This document shows positions 37,733 to 49,792 of a DNA stretch of 64,000 nucleotides, piece after piece. The stretch is from Nymphaea colorata. Lineage: Eukaryota > Streptophyta > Magnoliopsida > Nymphaeales > Nymphaeaceae. The notes below the pieces were generated by a model. The model was given only the letters and a program-made list of their open reading frames with translations. It was not told the DNA's origin and ran no database searches. Positions within the stretch are counted from its first letter, which is position 1. Each line of letters opens with the position of its first letter. The position numbers and the translations under genes are program-made. The DNA lies in NCBI RefSeq assembly GCF_008831285.2, contig NC_045143.1, forward strand, positions 1,647,503 to 1,711,502, given 5' to 3'.

Positions 37733-38317
37733 CTACCTTAAAGTGTATTTTAAGCTCTTGAAAAAATAATGCACCTCTTGTATTTGCAACTTAATCTTCA
37801 CAGTTTGATATTAATAGAAATAAAACCAATGGTTCAACTAATTCTCACCAAAGTTTGTACTGATAGCTATAGACTCATTTATTTATTATTGTTCAACAGT
37901 ATAAGCCCCATGCCAATTACAGAAAATAAAGAAAAAAAAAATGATGTCAATGTTTTCGAGCATTTATCTCATATTTTTGTATGCATTCTTTGTCTCACGC
38001 GTAGCTCTGATCAAACCTGGATTGTTGTAGATCTTTTTGTAATCTGCATCCCATGCATTTCATGAAATTTTTCACCAAACTTTAGTCTTCTCATGGTTCC
38101 ATCCATGTAGATACTCAAGCCTTTTCCTTGAACAAATGTTTTTATGATGAAAATACTGTAAGTTTCTCCAGAAAAAAAAAAAAAACTTTTTGTATGGACA
38201 AAAATGAAAATGGAAAAAATATTAAAAACTGAAAAGAACATATTTTTTTTTAAAAATACTAAAATGTTCCCTCTGCTTCAATGGCAGAGCAATGATGGAT
38301 GCCGATGATGCGATTCA

Positions 38318-39298
38318 TCTGCCATGACCCTCTGAGCTCATCCTCCAATTGCCTCACCTGTTGTCTCCCGTAAGGTTCCAACAAAGAACGAAAGACGTCA
38401 GCAAGCTAGAAAACCATTTCCTGTTCTCAACCAAAAGAGCAGGTGATTCGACTGATGAAGAGGACGATGTTCATCGTCATGCGAGGAAGAATGCAGTGAT
38501 AGAGAGAAAATACCTCAATCTCCTCCCCGACTACGAGAAGCTTCTTCCTCTTGCTCATTGGAACTCTATCTCTTTCACTCTCTTTCTTTCAGAGCTGAAG
38601 ACGGCTAATCCCAAGAAATACTTGCAGAAAAAAAGTAACAAGAGGTTGATATAATAATTTCCCTCATACCCATTTTCATTTTATTTATTTTATTTTATTT
38701 TGGGGTGGAAAAATAGTATTAAGATATAACCTTCGATTTCTCCAGATTTTGTTTTCTTCAAGCGGATCTCTCTTAAGTCCATAAATTAAAGGTCAGAACT
38801 GCTGCCGCTAACATCCGACCTAAAGGCATCGGAATTTTGCCACAGCAGTTACATTTTAAAGCTATTTTTATTTTTTCCACCCCAAAATAAAATAAAATTA
38901 ATAAAATGGAAAAGGGTCTGAGGGAGATTATCTTATTAACCCCTTTCTTCCACAACGCTACTTTTTCTGCAAGCATCCCGCGCCCCCTTCAAGCTCTCTT
39001 CGTCATGTTCGTTCTCTGTCTTCAGCTCTGAAGGAGAGAGAGAGGAAGGGAGAGAATTCCAATGAGCAAGAGGAAGAAGCTTCTCGTCGTCGGGGAGGAG
39101 ACTGAGGTATTTTCTCTTTATCACTGCTTTCTTCCTCACATGACGAATGATCATCATCTTCTTCATCAGTCGAATCACTTGCTCTTTTCCTTGAGAACAG
39201 GAAAAGGTTTTCTAGCTTGCTGACGTCTTTCCTTCATGTTCGACGAGAGACAACAGGTGAGGCAATTGAAGAACGGGCACAGAGGGTCATGGCAGATT
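38318..39298. repeat. Foldback (long inverted repeat) block, copy A
   Basis: Left arm about 38318-38718, right arm about 38865-39298, loop about 146 bases. The left arm begins CTGCCATGACCCTCTG and the right arm ends CAGAGGGTCATGGCAG. The inner edges are TTTTGGGGTGGAAAAA and TTTTTTCCACCCCAAAA. The arms share a coding-like frame on the outward-to-inward strand containing KYL.LLP and EKLLPLAHWNS. They differ at many single bases, so this is an old inverted duplication. Confidence 0.85.
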
Positions 39299-40334
39299 GA
39301 CCTGTCACCAGGAAAGGCCACCATCTGTGAACATCAATAGTGTGATATTTGATATTTATACACTTTGTTTATAATAATTTTTAGATATTTTTTGTTTTTT
39401 TTTACAACTTTGGACCGAGGAATCTCTTTGTTGATAGCGATACTATTATATTCCTGTTGGTTTCTTCAATTTTATAGATATCATTTCCTTATAAGTACCT
39501 TTTATTATTTTTATTACGTCTTTACTTTTGTATATATCATTTTCTTATAAGTGGCAACATTATCTTTAACAATAATACCCTTTCTTTGTTGAGAATGTCT
39601 TGTTGTTTGGTAACGTTAAATCATTTGTATAGAACTTTTCATTTTTCATTTTTTGGAGTAATTTTATGGGACATCAACAATGTGCTAAAAGTCTCTAAAA
39701 GGTGCATTTGATTGAAGTATAATACTTTAAAGCTTTAAATTTCAAATATAAATATTTGACTTCTAACAATCATTCATTTAAAAGCTTCAGGAATTGCGTC
39801 ATATATTTAGGATGTCTATTTTTTCTTGGAGATTTAGTCTACCAAAACCACAATTTTGGGCCACGTTTGATAGCTTTAACCAAATTCCATCAGGTGGATG
39901 CTCACAGAGGCTGGTAGGGGCCACGGCCCTCCTTCTTCACATTTAAAAAAATTAAAATTTACCCATTAATTTTTTAAAAATATGAGTTTGGCTTTTATAG
40001 AACTTTTGAAAAATAGGCATTGACTCTTGCGAAAAATTTCTAAAAATTATATTCAACCTTTCGTCGGTGGACAAGCATAAGGATATCTTACACCTAAACA
40101 ATCGAAATCACAAGTTTCAATTTTTTTAAACATTGGTAGAAAATGTTACTCAAAGCAAATCAAATGAACAATGATATATGATTCAATTTGATCGGTACAA
40201 CTTGACTTAAGATTCAACGGGTAGTCTTTAATGGTTTTCATTGTATTTGGAAGTCCGCTGCAGGCTGGGGAGACGGTTCGTGTCGTTGGTTGCTTGACTA
40301 AAGGCAAGCACCGCCGAGTCGAGTGAGTGTACAG

Positions 40335-41637
40335 ATGAGGGCGGGGACGATGTTCGCTCAACTCTCCGTCCTGTCGCTTCACGGCTCGTCAGCACCACCC
40401 CTTCTATTGTCGCCTTCACAGTCACCGGTTCCCTCCTCTTCTGGCGGTGGTGGTGATACTGGCACCGGAGGGAAGAGCTTCCTCCTCAAGTGCTCCTCTG
40501 TGAGACCAGGCAAGCTCCTCATTCGGCACTGGATTAGCTGGGGTTTCTTCGACCAAGATTAATGGTCGCGTGCTCTTATTTATGTAGTTATTAGCGCGCT
40601 TCTTTGCTTGGTTCTGCAGCTTCGCTTAATTGCCACGCTTCTTCGGGAAGAAGACGGTTCCTTTACACGACTCTGTTGCCTGTTCTGCTTCCTCTTCTAC
40701 ACGACTCATCTTCAACATCCGATGCTCTTGCGTCAGGGTAAGTTCTCCTGACTGAAATGACTGCTTTAGTGGATCCCTTTCTACTGTATGTTCTCAAGGA
40801 CAATTTTGCATGCATTGGCATGATTCTGCGTCTCAATTTTTTGGGAAACATCATTGTTCTTTGCTCGGATGAGGTTGTGTCCTCTACACTCTTGTGTGTT
40901 CTATGATTGGTTTTCACTTTGTTGGCTGGTATTTGCAAAATAGTTCTGTTACTTCTGTATTCACTACTGTACTTTGTCAGTCTTCTTTCACTAGTTATTT
41001 CATATGCTTGCATATTCATAGTGGGTTATTTTTTGGCTTTGCACGATGGACTTTGGAAGGGTAATAGATGGCTATTCTTCAAGGGTGAGGAGTGAAATAA
41101 GGAAAGTAATGTCCAAAGCAAAGGCAGCTGGTGTTCTTCGCCTGGCTTTTCATGATGCGGGAACATTTGATGTGGAAGACAATTCGGGTAGTTTTGAAAG
41201 AAATTTATCAATTCATCAGCTCTATTTTCAGCTCGTCTTCCTTTCTGTCATGGCTTCTCATGCTGTACTCCTGTAAGAAATTTATATTTTGACAATTCGT
41301 ATTCTTTGTTTTTCAGCTCTTTTTTTTTTTAACATGGTTTAGGTTTCTTTCTTTTTCTGGTCAGTTCTATGTAAAGACATTAAGACCTGCTAGGTTGATG
41401 TCAAACTGCTATCGAATTCAAATTTAGAACAGAAGTTTTGATATATAAAGCACTTCATAAGATATGTATGTATTGTTTTTTAGGCTCTATTTTCTGCTTA
41501 GACCAGTACACTTGCTTTATACGATTTACCCTTGAAGGTAGTAATTGATGGCTTGTGTGACTTTAGGTGGTATGAACGGATCCATTGTTTACGAGCTTGA
41601 CAGACCTGAAAACGCTGGTCTCAAGAAGTCCGTAGAG
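40335..41637 (+). pseudogene. APX6 partial pseudogene (exons 1-4 only, frameshifted)
   Basis: Exon equivalents 40335-40564, 40620-40737, 41060-41187 and 41567-41637 match exons 1-4 of the complete APX6 gene further right. Exon 1 has 230 bases against 229 in the intact gene, because of one additional T in CTCATTCGGCAC (about 40522-40528). This shifts the frame and leads to a stop within the exon. Similarity stops soon after exon 4, so the six exons carrying the proximal haem ligand are absent. The distal motif VLRLAFHDAGTFD is still present in exon 3. The donor after exon 4 has also changed (AGAGGTTTCC instead of AAAGGTGTGT). No functional peroxidase can be made. It could still be transcribed, because the upstream region is duplicated too. 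Confidence 0.9.
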
Positions 41638-42075
41638 GTTTCCTTAATCGTGATCTCTATTTTAGACTCTTTGAAACTTTCACTGACGTGACTACTAGCG
41701 TTAAGTGGATGCCATTTGAAGTTATAGACTATACCGGTGAAAACATTCACCACTGTAGATCGCTTAAATGATTACAGTTCGGGCCTTACAAAGGCGTTCC
41801 TCTAAGTAGAGAGTTTTGAGTCTTCAGCTGCTCTGCTGGCACCTTGGGCAAGAAAAAAAAAAAAGAAATAAGACGGACAAAACAATAATAAAAATGTGAA
41901 ACAAGAAAAGAAAATAAAAAAAATACTAAACTCTCAACAAATACGAGCACGTGCATACATAGTTGGAGAGGTGTCTGACATCGCCTTCTGTAAAATGTAG
42001 TCTAAAAGGAAGAGAAAAATGTGCAAGAAAGAAAAAAAAAACATATGAAATACAGAGAGAGAGAGAGAGAGAGAG
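41638..42075. other. Spacer between the two duplicated copies
   Basis: Unique sequence of about 440 bases. It is A-rich and ends in a (GA)n run (about 42054-42075), which lies directly at the left edge of copy B. No gene seen. Confidence 0.6.
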
Positions 42076-45000
42076 AAGAAAAAATGATGTCAATGTTTTT
42101 GAGCATTTATCTGATATTTTTGTGTGTTTGCATTACTTGAAGTGATTTATAATTTGGTTTTTCAGCGAAGCCATTCAACTTCCATTGCAAATGACATACG
42201 ACACATATATAGGTAGTAGGTACTGTGGGCTTGTCGACAGCAAAGATTTTCTTTATAATTAAGACTTTCACCAGGTAATGTTCCAGATGTGCCTTTGACC
42301 TCATGATTTGAACCATCTTCTTCATTAACCTGTTTAACATAGTCGAGAAATTCTCATGTTGGAGAAGATTGCACTATTGTAGGTAAAAGTTGAAAGGAAT
42401 GATTTGCACCGACCATCATCTACGCTAGGATTACCTTGCAATGTTTCGAGACATACTAACCATGATGTGCAAGATCAATGGTGTGCATTCTTTGTCTCAC
42501 GCGTAGCTCTGATCAAACCTGCATTGTTGTAGATCTTTTGGTGATCTGCATCCCATGCATTGCATGAAATTCCTCACCAAAGTTAGTCTTCTAATAGTTC
42601 CATCCATGTAGATACTCAAGCCTTTTCCTTGAACAAATGTTTTTTATTAATGTAGGTGAAGTTAATGATGAAAATATTTAAGTTTCTACAAAAAAAAAAA
42701 AAAACTTTTTGTATGGACAAAAAATGAAAATCGAAAAAATATAAAAAACTAAAAAGAACATTTAAAAAAAATTACTAAAATGTTTCTCTCTGCTCCTATG
42801 GCAGAGCAATGGTAGACGACGATGATGCCAGCTATCTGCCATGACCCTCTGAGCTCATCCTCCAATTGCCTCACCTGTTGTCTCCCGTCCAAGGTTCCAA
42901 CAAAGAACGAAAGGCGTCAGCAAGCTAGAAAATCTTTTCCTGTTCTCAAGCAAAAGAGCAGGTGATTCGACTGATGAGGAAGACGATGTTCGTCGTCATA
43001 GGACGAGAAGCTTCTCCCTCTTGCTCAGTGGAACTCCATCTCTTTCACTCTCTTTCTTCTTTGAGAGCCGAAGACGGACTAAGGACAAGACCACCAGAAA
43101 AATTGAAGAACATGGGGCATCCCAAGAAATACTAGCAGAAAAAGTAACAAGGGGTTAATATGATAGTTTCCTCATACCCTTTTTTATTTTATTTTGGGGT
43201 GGTAAAATAGTGTTAAGATATGACTTTCGATTTCTTTATATATATATATATATAATATATATATATAATGCGGGTCTCTCTTAAATCCATAAATGAAAGG
43301 TCAGAACTGCTGTATCCGAACTAAAGACATCGGAATTTGCCACAACAGTTGCATTTTAAAGCTATTTTCCACCCCAAAATAAAATAAAATTAATAAAATG
43401 GAAAAGGGTCTGAGAGAAATTATCATATTATCCCCTCGTTACTTTTTCTGCAAGTGTTTCTTGGGCCCGCGCCCCCTTCTCACGTTCGTTCTCTTTCTTC
43501 AGCTCTGAAAGAGAGGAAAAGAGAGAGAGTTCCAATGAGCAAGAGGAAGAAGCTTCCAGTCGTTGGGGAGGAGGAGATTGAGGTATTTTTGTTTTCTATC
43601 ACTGCTTTCTTCCTCACTAGAGGAATGATCATCATCTTCTTCAGCAGTCCAATCACTTGCTCTTTTGCTTGAGAACAGGAAAAGGTTTTCTAGCTTGCTG
43701 AAGTCTTTCGTTCTTGTTGGACGAGAGACAACAAGTGAGGCAATTGAAGAACGGGCACAGAGGGTCATGGCAGATTGCAATAAGTTGAGGATTTAACCTG
43801 GTTTTGTTCGAATCAATAATATGAGATTTGATATTTATATTTTCTGTTTACAATAATCTCTAGATATTTTTTTGATTTTTTTTACAATTTTAGCCGATGA
43901 ATCTCTTTGTTGATAAAGATGCTATTGTATTCTTGTTAGCTTCTCTAATTTTATAGATATCATTTCCTTATAAGTAAAAACTTATTATCAACAATAATAT
44001 CATTTCTTTTAGTAAGACGAAATGTTAGATACTTTGGGTAACATCAATAATAACATTTTCAGGTGCTATTTTTTTGTTTTTGCAAATTCAGGTGGATGAC
44101 CCTCCACATTGATAACATGGCTATTATTATTCTTATCACGTCTTTACTTCTGTAGATATCATTTTCTTATAAATTGCAACATTATTTTTAAAAATAATAA
44201 CCTTTCTTTTATTGAGAATATCCTGTTGTTTGTTAACGTTAAATAATTTGTATAGCACATTTCATTTTTAACTTTTTGGAGTAATTATATGAAATAACAA
44301 CAATGTGTTACTATTGCTAAAAGACCCTAAAAGGTGCATTTGATTGCAATATAATACTTTAAGGTTTTGAATTTCAAACATAAATATTTGACTTCGAACA
44401 AGGATTTGAAATCATTCATTTAAAAGATTCAGGAATTGCATCGCATATTTAGGATGTTTATTTTTGCTTTGAGATTTAGTCTACCAAAACCACAATTTTG
44501 GTTCACGTTTGATAGCTTTAGCCAAATTCCATCATGTGGATGCAGGTAAGAGCACAGAGGCCGGTAGGGGCCACGGCCCCCCTCTTCACATTTAACAAAA
44601 TTAAAATTTACCCATTAATTTTTTAAAATATGAGTTTGGCTTGTATAGAACTTCTGAAAAATAGGCATAAAGATATCTTATACCTAACGAATCAATGTCA
44701 CAAATTTAATTTTTTTTGAACATTGATAGAAAATTCTACTCAAAGCAAATCAAATTATCAATGATAAAATTGTATATTATATGATCCAATTTGACCGGTA
44801 CAACTTGACTTAAGATTCAAAGGGGAGTCGTTACTGGATTTCATTGTATTTGTAAGTCCGTTGCACGCTGGGGAACCGTTCACCGAGTTTGGACTGTGAA
44901 AAATGAGACGGTTCGTGTCATTGGTTGCTTGACTAAAGGCGAGCACCGAGTCGAGTGGGTGTCCAGATGAGGGCGGGGACGATGTTCGCTCAACTCTCCT

Positions 45001-46330
45001 TCCTGTCGCTTCACAGCTCGTCAGCACCACCCCTTCTATTGTCGCCTTCACAGTCACCGGTTCCTTCCTCTTCTGGCGGCGATGGTGATACTGGCACCGG
45101 AGGGACGAGCTTCCTCCTCAAGTACTCCTCTATGAGACCAGGCAAGCTCCTCATCGGCGCTGGATTAGCTGGCGTTTCTTTGACCAAGATTAATGGTCGC
45201 GTGTTCTTCTATATGTAGTTCTTAGCGCGATTCTTTGCTTGGTTCTGCAGCTCCGCTTAATTGCCACGCTTCTTCGGGAAGAAGACGGTTCCTTTACACG
45301 ACTCTGTTGCCTGTTCTGCTTCCTCTTCTACACGACTCCTCTTCAACATCCGATGCTCTTGCGTCAGGGTAAGTTCTCCTGACTGAAATGACTGCTTTAG
45401 TGGATCCCTTTCTACTGTATGTTCTCAAGAAAAATTTTGCATGCATCTGGGTGGCCTGAATTATAAGTGATGGGATTGGTTGGCATGATTCTGCGTCTCA
45501 ATTTTTTGGGAAACATCATTGTTCTTTGCTCGGACAAGGTTGTGTCCTCTACACCCTTGTGTGTTCTATGATTGGCTTTCACTTTGTTGGCTGGTAATTG
45601 CAAAACAGTTCTGTATTCACTATCTGTACTTTGTCAGTCTTCTTTCACTAGTTATTTCATATGCTTGCATATTCATAATGGGTTAATTTTTTGGCTTTGC
45701 ATGATGGATTTTGGAAGGTTAATAGAGGACTATTCTTCAAGGGTGAGGAGTGAAATAAGGAAAGTAATGTCCAAAGCAAAGGCAGCTGGTGTTCTTCGCC
45801 TGGCTTTTCATGATGCGGGAACATTTGATGTGGAAGACAATTCGGGTAGTTTTGAAAGAAATTTATCAATTCATCAGCTTTATTTTCAGCTCATCTTCCT
45901 TTCTATCATGGCTTCTCATGCTGTACTCCTGAAAGAAATTTATATTTTGACAATTCATATGCTTTGTTTTTTAGCCCTGTTTCTCTTTTAACATGGTTTA
46001 GGTTTCTTTCTTTTTCTGGTCATTTCTATGTAAAGACATTAAGACCTCTTGGTAGATGTCAAACTGCTATCGAATTTAAATTTAGAAGAGAAGTTTTGAT
46101 GTGTAAAGCACTTCCTAAGATATGTATATATTGTTTTTTAGGCTCTATTTTCGGCTTAGACCAGTACACTTGCTTTATACAATTTACCCTTGAAGGTAGT
46201 AATTGATGGCTTGTGTGACTTTAGGTGGTATGAACGGATCCATTGTTTATGAGCTTGACAGACCTGAAAACGCTGGTCTCAAGAAGTCCGTAAAGGTGTG
46301 TATTTCCTTAATCGTGAGCTCTCTTTTAGA
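42076..46330 (+). repeat. Segmental duplication, copy B (contains the start of the intact APX6)
   Basis: Direct repeat partner of the 37930-41650 block. It is longer, mainly because of about 355 extra bases at about 42127-42480 that copy A lacks. It also has an extra segment near 44020-44120. From APX6 exon 4 onwards the sequence is unique to this locus. Confidence 0.9.
42836..43777. repeat. Foldback (long inverted repeat) block, copy B
   Basis: Left arm about 42836-43210, right arm about 43360-43777. The ends are again CTGCCATGACCCTCTG and CAGAGGGTCATGGCAG, the inner edges TTTTGGGGTGG and CCACCCCAAAATA. A TA microsatellite (about 43239-43268) sits in the loop. On the minus strand the right arm keeps a 90-codon open frame with FSKLENLFLFSSKRASDW, a Ser/Glu/Asp-rich centre and WKLLPLAHWNSLSFPLF. 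Confidence 0.85.
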
Positions 46331-47871
46331 CTCTTTATTTGGACCACACAAACCTGAAACATGGTTAAAGTTATGATGGTTTCTTTTGGAGGAGAACAGA
46401 GTATCATAGCACAGCTTATTATATCTTTCTCTTGATGCACGGGTTTCAAACCAACCCAAGTGATGCAATAGATATTGTCCACATCAATGCAACCATGTGA
46501 GAATGGTGACTGCTGAGGTGCACACACACATATGATAGAGAGAGAGAGACCAACTCATGTGATGCAATATATATTGTCAACATTAATGCAACTATGTGAG
46601 AATGGTGACTGTTGAGGTTTGTGCAGACACACACACAAGATTGCCGCTGCTGCCAAGTGCCAATTTTGTTTTTGGTCGTATAATAAAATGATTAGAGGGT
46701 TACTTTAATCCCTGCGGAAGAATGCAACAAAAGCAAAGGAACAACGAAAAGAAAGCAATGAACAAAAGAAAAAGCTGAAATTAGGTCTAAAAGCTTAAAA
46801 CTGCTGTTAATCACAATCAATGAATAATCACAAAAGAAGAGAACGTGACCTTGAATGGCAATTATTTTGAATCTCTTAATGGATCAGGGTCTAAATGAAA
46901 AAAATAACAAAATAAATGAATGATGACTAATTGGGTCCATGTCGGATCCTCTATCCTGCATCATATAACCAGCAAAATAATCTATTCCATGGATTTCGTT
47001 TGTCAGGTATTGCAGAAGGCCAAGGTGGAAGTGGACAAATTGTTTTCTAGTATGTCAGTGGATAGCTTGATCTGCTCATCCTCTAAGCTTCTATATGCTT
47101 GAAATTTTGATTCTTATTACATATTCCTTGGTTTTTTGGTATCTTTTAGTCTCTTGGGCGGATATGATCTCTTTAGCAGGGGCAGAGGCAGTTTCAATTT
47201 GTGGTGGCCCTGAAATTCCTGTACGGCTAGGCAGGGTGGATGCAGGGTATAGGCATTTATTTTCATAATTCTGAACTTCAAAACTTACTGTTTTGATACA
47301 TGAATTCTAAATGGTTCTTATGCATTGTGCAGGGTGCCTGACCCTGAAGGGAGGCTTCCCGAAGAATCTCTGGATGCCTCTGGTTTGAAAAAGAGCTTTA
47401 TGAGGAAAGGATTTTCGTGAGTTCACCATAACCACATAAAATGCACATCCTCCTCCATGCAATCTATGGGTATCTCTGCGATTTGTTTAATAAATGCGCT
47501 GTGGTGTTCTTTGATCATATATGCTCATATTTCAACTATTTCAAGTGCATGGTTTATCTTGTTAGCCTTGTGTTCAAAAAAAGCACACTTCACATATATA
47601 GATGCATAAATAAATGTCATTCGTATGTAAATTTAATGTTGCATCCACATATATGTTTGTATTCTATGTTCTTGTTACATCCACACTCCCTGAAGTATGA
47701 TGCAGAATCATAGTGATGCTGAAAGCCTGAAATACTGTTTGTTCAGGTGAGATATGGTACAATGATATAATTGAACTTCACTTGGTGAGGAAAGGTTTTA
47801 TAAATAGCTGATTCAGGGCATCAAAATTTTGGTTGAAGGGGCACTAACTCAAAATTGTCAATGCTTTTAGG

Positions 47872-47930
<59 letters not shown>

Positions 47931-49792
47931 CAAAATAATAATGTAGAACTAAATATATTTTCTGGGGCTGTGTAGCTCCACCAATGATTCAAGGGTGGAA
48001 GCTTAAAAGTTTGGTTTCTCATTTTATCGTTGATGAGGTTCATGTCAGCCAATTGTTTTCTACTAGTGCTCTTCTAATGTTTATCTTCTTTTCTCTCACC
48101 TTGTTTTCTCTTTCAACTCACCTTTAGAAAAGAACATGATTAAGAACCAAGATGAAAAAGTGCTGGGAAAGATGTATTGAGTCTGTCAGGCAAATGAAGC
48201 TCCTATGAACTGTCATGAGCTGACAAGAAAAGGAAGAAACGAGCAACAAAAAATGAGTGGGAATAGCTGCCAGTCTGTCAATGATAATCTGCATTTTGAT
48301 GCTGTGGAGTATGAATGTCCACCTCTTTCATCTCAACCTAGTCTAAGGACACGCCATGAATAGCTGGAACCAGCTGTAGTATTGGGATTATTACCATACT
48401 TTTTGTTATAATTTGCAGTGTGTGAAAATGTTTTTGTATCTTTTAGCACCTGTGAAAACCTCTTATTTGTTTCTATTTTCAGTAACTATGCTTTATTGAT
48501 CTTGAAAATTTTGCAATATGGTTATTGTCATGCAAGGTCTTCCTACATGCATTGACTTATCTTTTCACACTTGGACATAATAGAGGGATAGTAGCATGAT
48601 AGCATAGGTATATTTTGAACTCACTCACAAGTCACTAGCTGTCATAAGTTTGTTATTTGCGCCTCTGGCATATTTTGCTTGATAGGGCAGGTATCAATCA
48701 CCATAATTTGTTGAAAAAAATTGTTCTGCGTACAAGCTTGGCAGAAATATTAAATGATGAAAATGATATTAGCTCCTATGCTGAAAATCCTGCAGACTGT
48801 GACAAAAGGGCTCTGATTTTTCAGTTTCCATATCATTTTACATGAGTAGCATGTTCCTTGCATGCACAACTCTTTCATATTTTTGCTGTGTGTGTTCTCT
48901 ACCTCCGTTGTACCTGACTGCTTCCCCAACTGATTTAAATTGGCTGCAAGATGGACAACCCAGTCTCTAAGTTCACAATCCATGTTTGTCTCCTCCATGA
49001 AGAGATGCTCACTCGGTCATCCATAGCCATATGCAAATGCGCAAAAAAATTAATCCATTGACATATCATGCCACTTATCAACGGGAAATATTTTTTATCT
49101 GGTCAATTTCTTTAATTTCGCTGCTTTTCTCTAGCCTGTAGTAACTGCCGTCATGATTATGATTGACTTCCACTGTGTTTTTTTGTTTCTTTTCTTTCTC
49201 TTTTAAATCTTATTAGATGTAAGAATTGGTGTTCTCAACTGTTTCCCTGGCCGAAGATATGTGTATGATGGTTTCATTGTTGATCACAGGACACAAGATC
49301 TAGTAGTGTTGTCAGGAGCTCATACTCTTGGTGGTAAGGGCTTTGGGAATCCTAATGTTTTTGACAACTCCTACTTCAAGATACTTCTGGAGAAACCATG
49401 GAAGTCTTCAGGTAAAGTGTTAAAAAGGCAGGTAAAACATACCTGCATGTTGTGTGATTCTGCTGCACTAACACAACTATGATTCATCTAGTCAGCAAGG
49501 AGATTAGTTTTTCACGTATTTACTCGTTTTGCTACCTTCATTTTGCATCTAGGGGGCATGGCAAGTATGATTGGGCTTCCATCAGATCATGAACTAGTTG
49601 AAGATGACGAATGCTTAAGGTTTCATTTTCTGCTTAAACTATTGATGCTGAACTTGAGTTTCTGTATTGAAATCTTGTTATCCCTGCAGGTGGATCACAA
49701 TGTATGCAAGTAATGAACAAAAGTTCTTTGAAGATTTCAAGGATTCTTACGTTAAGCTTGTGAACAGTGGAGCACGTTGGCAAATATCATAG
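44967..49792 (+). CDS. APX6: L-ascorbate peroxidase 6-type class I peroxidase (10 exons)
   Basis: Exons 44967-45195, 45251-45368, 45718-45845, 46225-46295, 47007-47049, 47150-47246, 47333-47416, 49290-49411, 49553-49619, 49690-49792: 1062 nt, 353 aa, all phases consistent. The N-terminus (about 1-110) is Ser-rich, low in acidic residues and has RRRFLYTTLLPVLLPLLHD, which suits an organelle-targeting or membrane-near leader. The core shows VLRLAFHDAGTFD (distal Arg143, His147; Phe146 in place of the usual Trp), VSICGGPEIPVRLGRVDAG, LVVLSGAHTLGGKGFG (proximal His268) and GLPSDHELVEDDE with Asp309. The Trp that packs under the haem in cytosolic APX (GPWTSNP region) is absent, as in other APX6 proteins. 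Ascorbate peroxidases reduce H2O2 using ascorbate; Arabidopsis APX6 protects drying and germinating seeds. The ATG at 44967 follows an in-frame GTG and is the first good start. Exons 1-4 lie in a segmental duplication. Confidence 0.95.
47874..47929. repeat. (TA)n microsatellite in APX6 intron 7
   Basis: About 56 bases of alternating TA within the 1.9-kb intron between exons 7 and 8. Confidence 0.95.

Larger units (their letters stand above)
30324..37929. other. Gene-poor region with transposon relics
   Basis: The first 400 bases (30324-30720) are the NUP1 promoter and 5' UTR and carry open frames on both strands without family resemblance. Beyond this lie MITE-like and AT-rich repeat copies (32069-32203, 32467-32634, 32762-32922, 33571-33745, 35176-35340), a (CCCATA)n-like relic at 33420-33540, the triplicated unit at 33850-34770, the hAT MITE at 35375-35634, a second truncated TIR at 36466, and a decayed Glu/Lys-rich open frame at 36650-37035. 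No intact gene was found. Confidence 0.6.
37930..41650 (+). repeat. Segmental duplication, copy A (APX6 5' region)
   Basis: A 3.7-kb block repeated in the same orientation at about 42076-46330. Both copies begin GATGTCAATGTTTT and contain, in order, TTTGTCTCACGCGTAGCTC, the foldback block, a long AT-rich stretch, a dispersed repeat with GGTAGGGGCCACGGCC, and APX6 exons 1-4 with introns. Sequence identity by eye is high throughout, with small indels. Copy A loses similarity just after APX6 exon 4. Confidence 0.9.
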
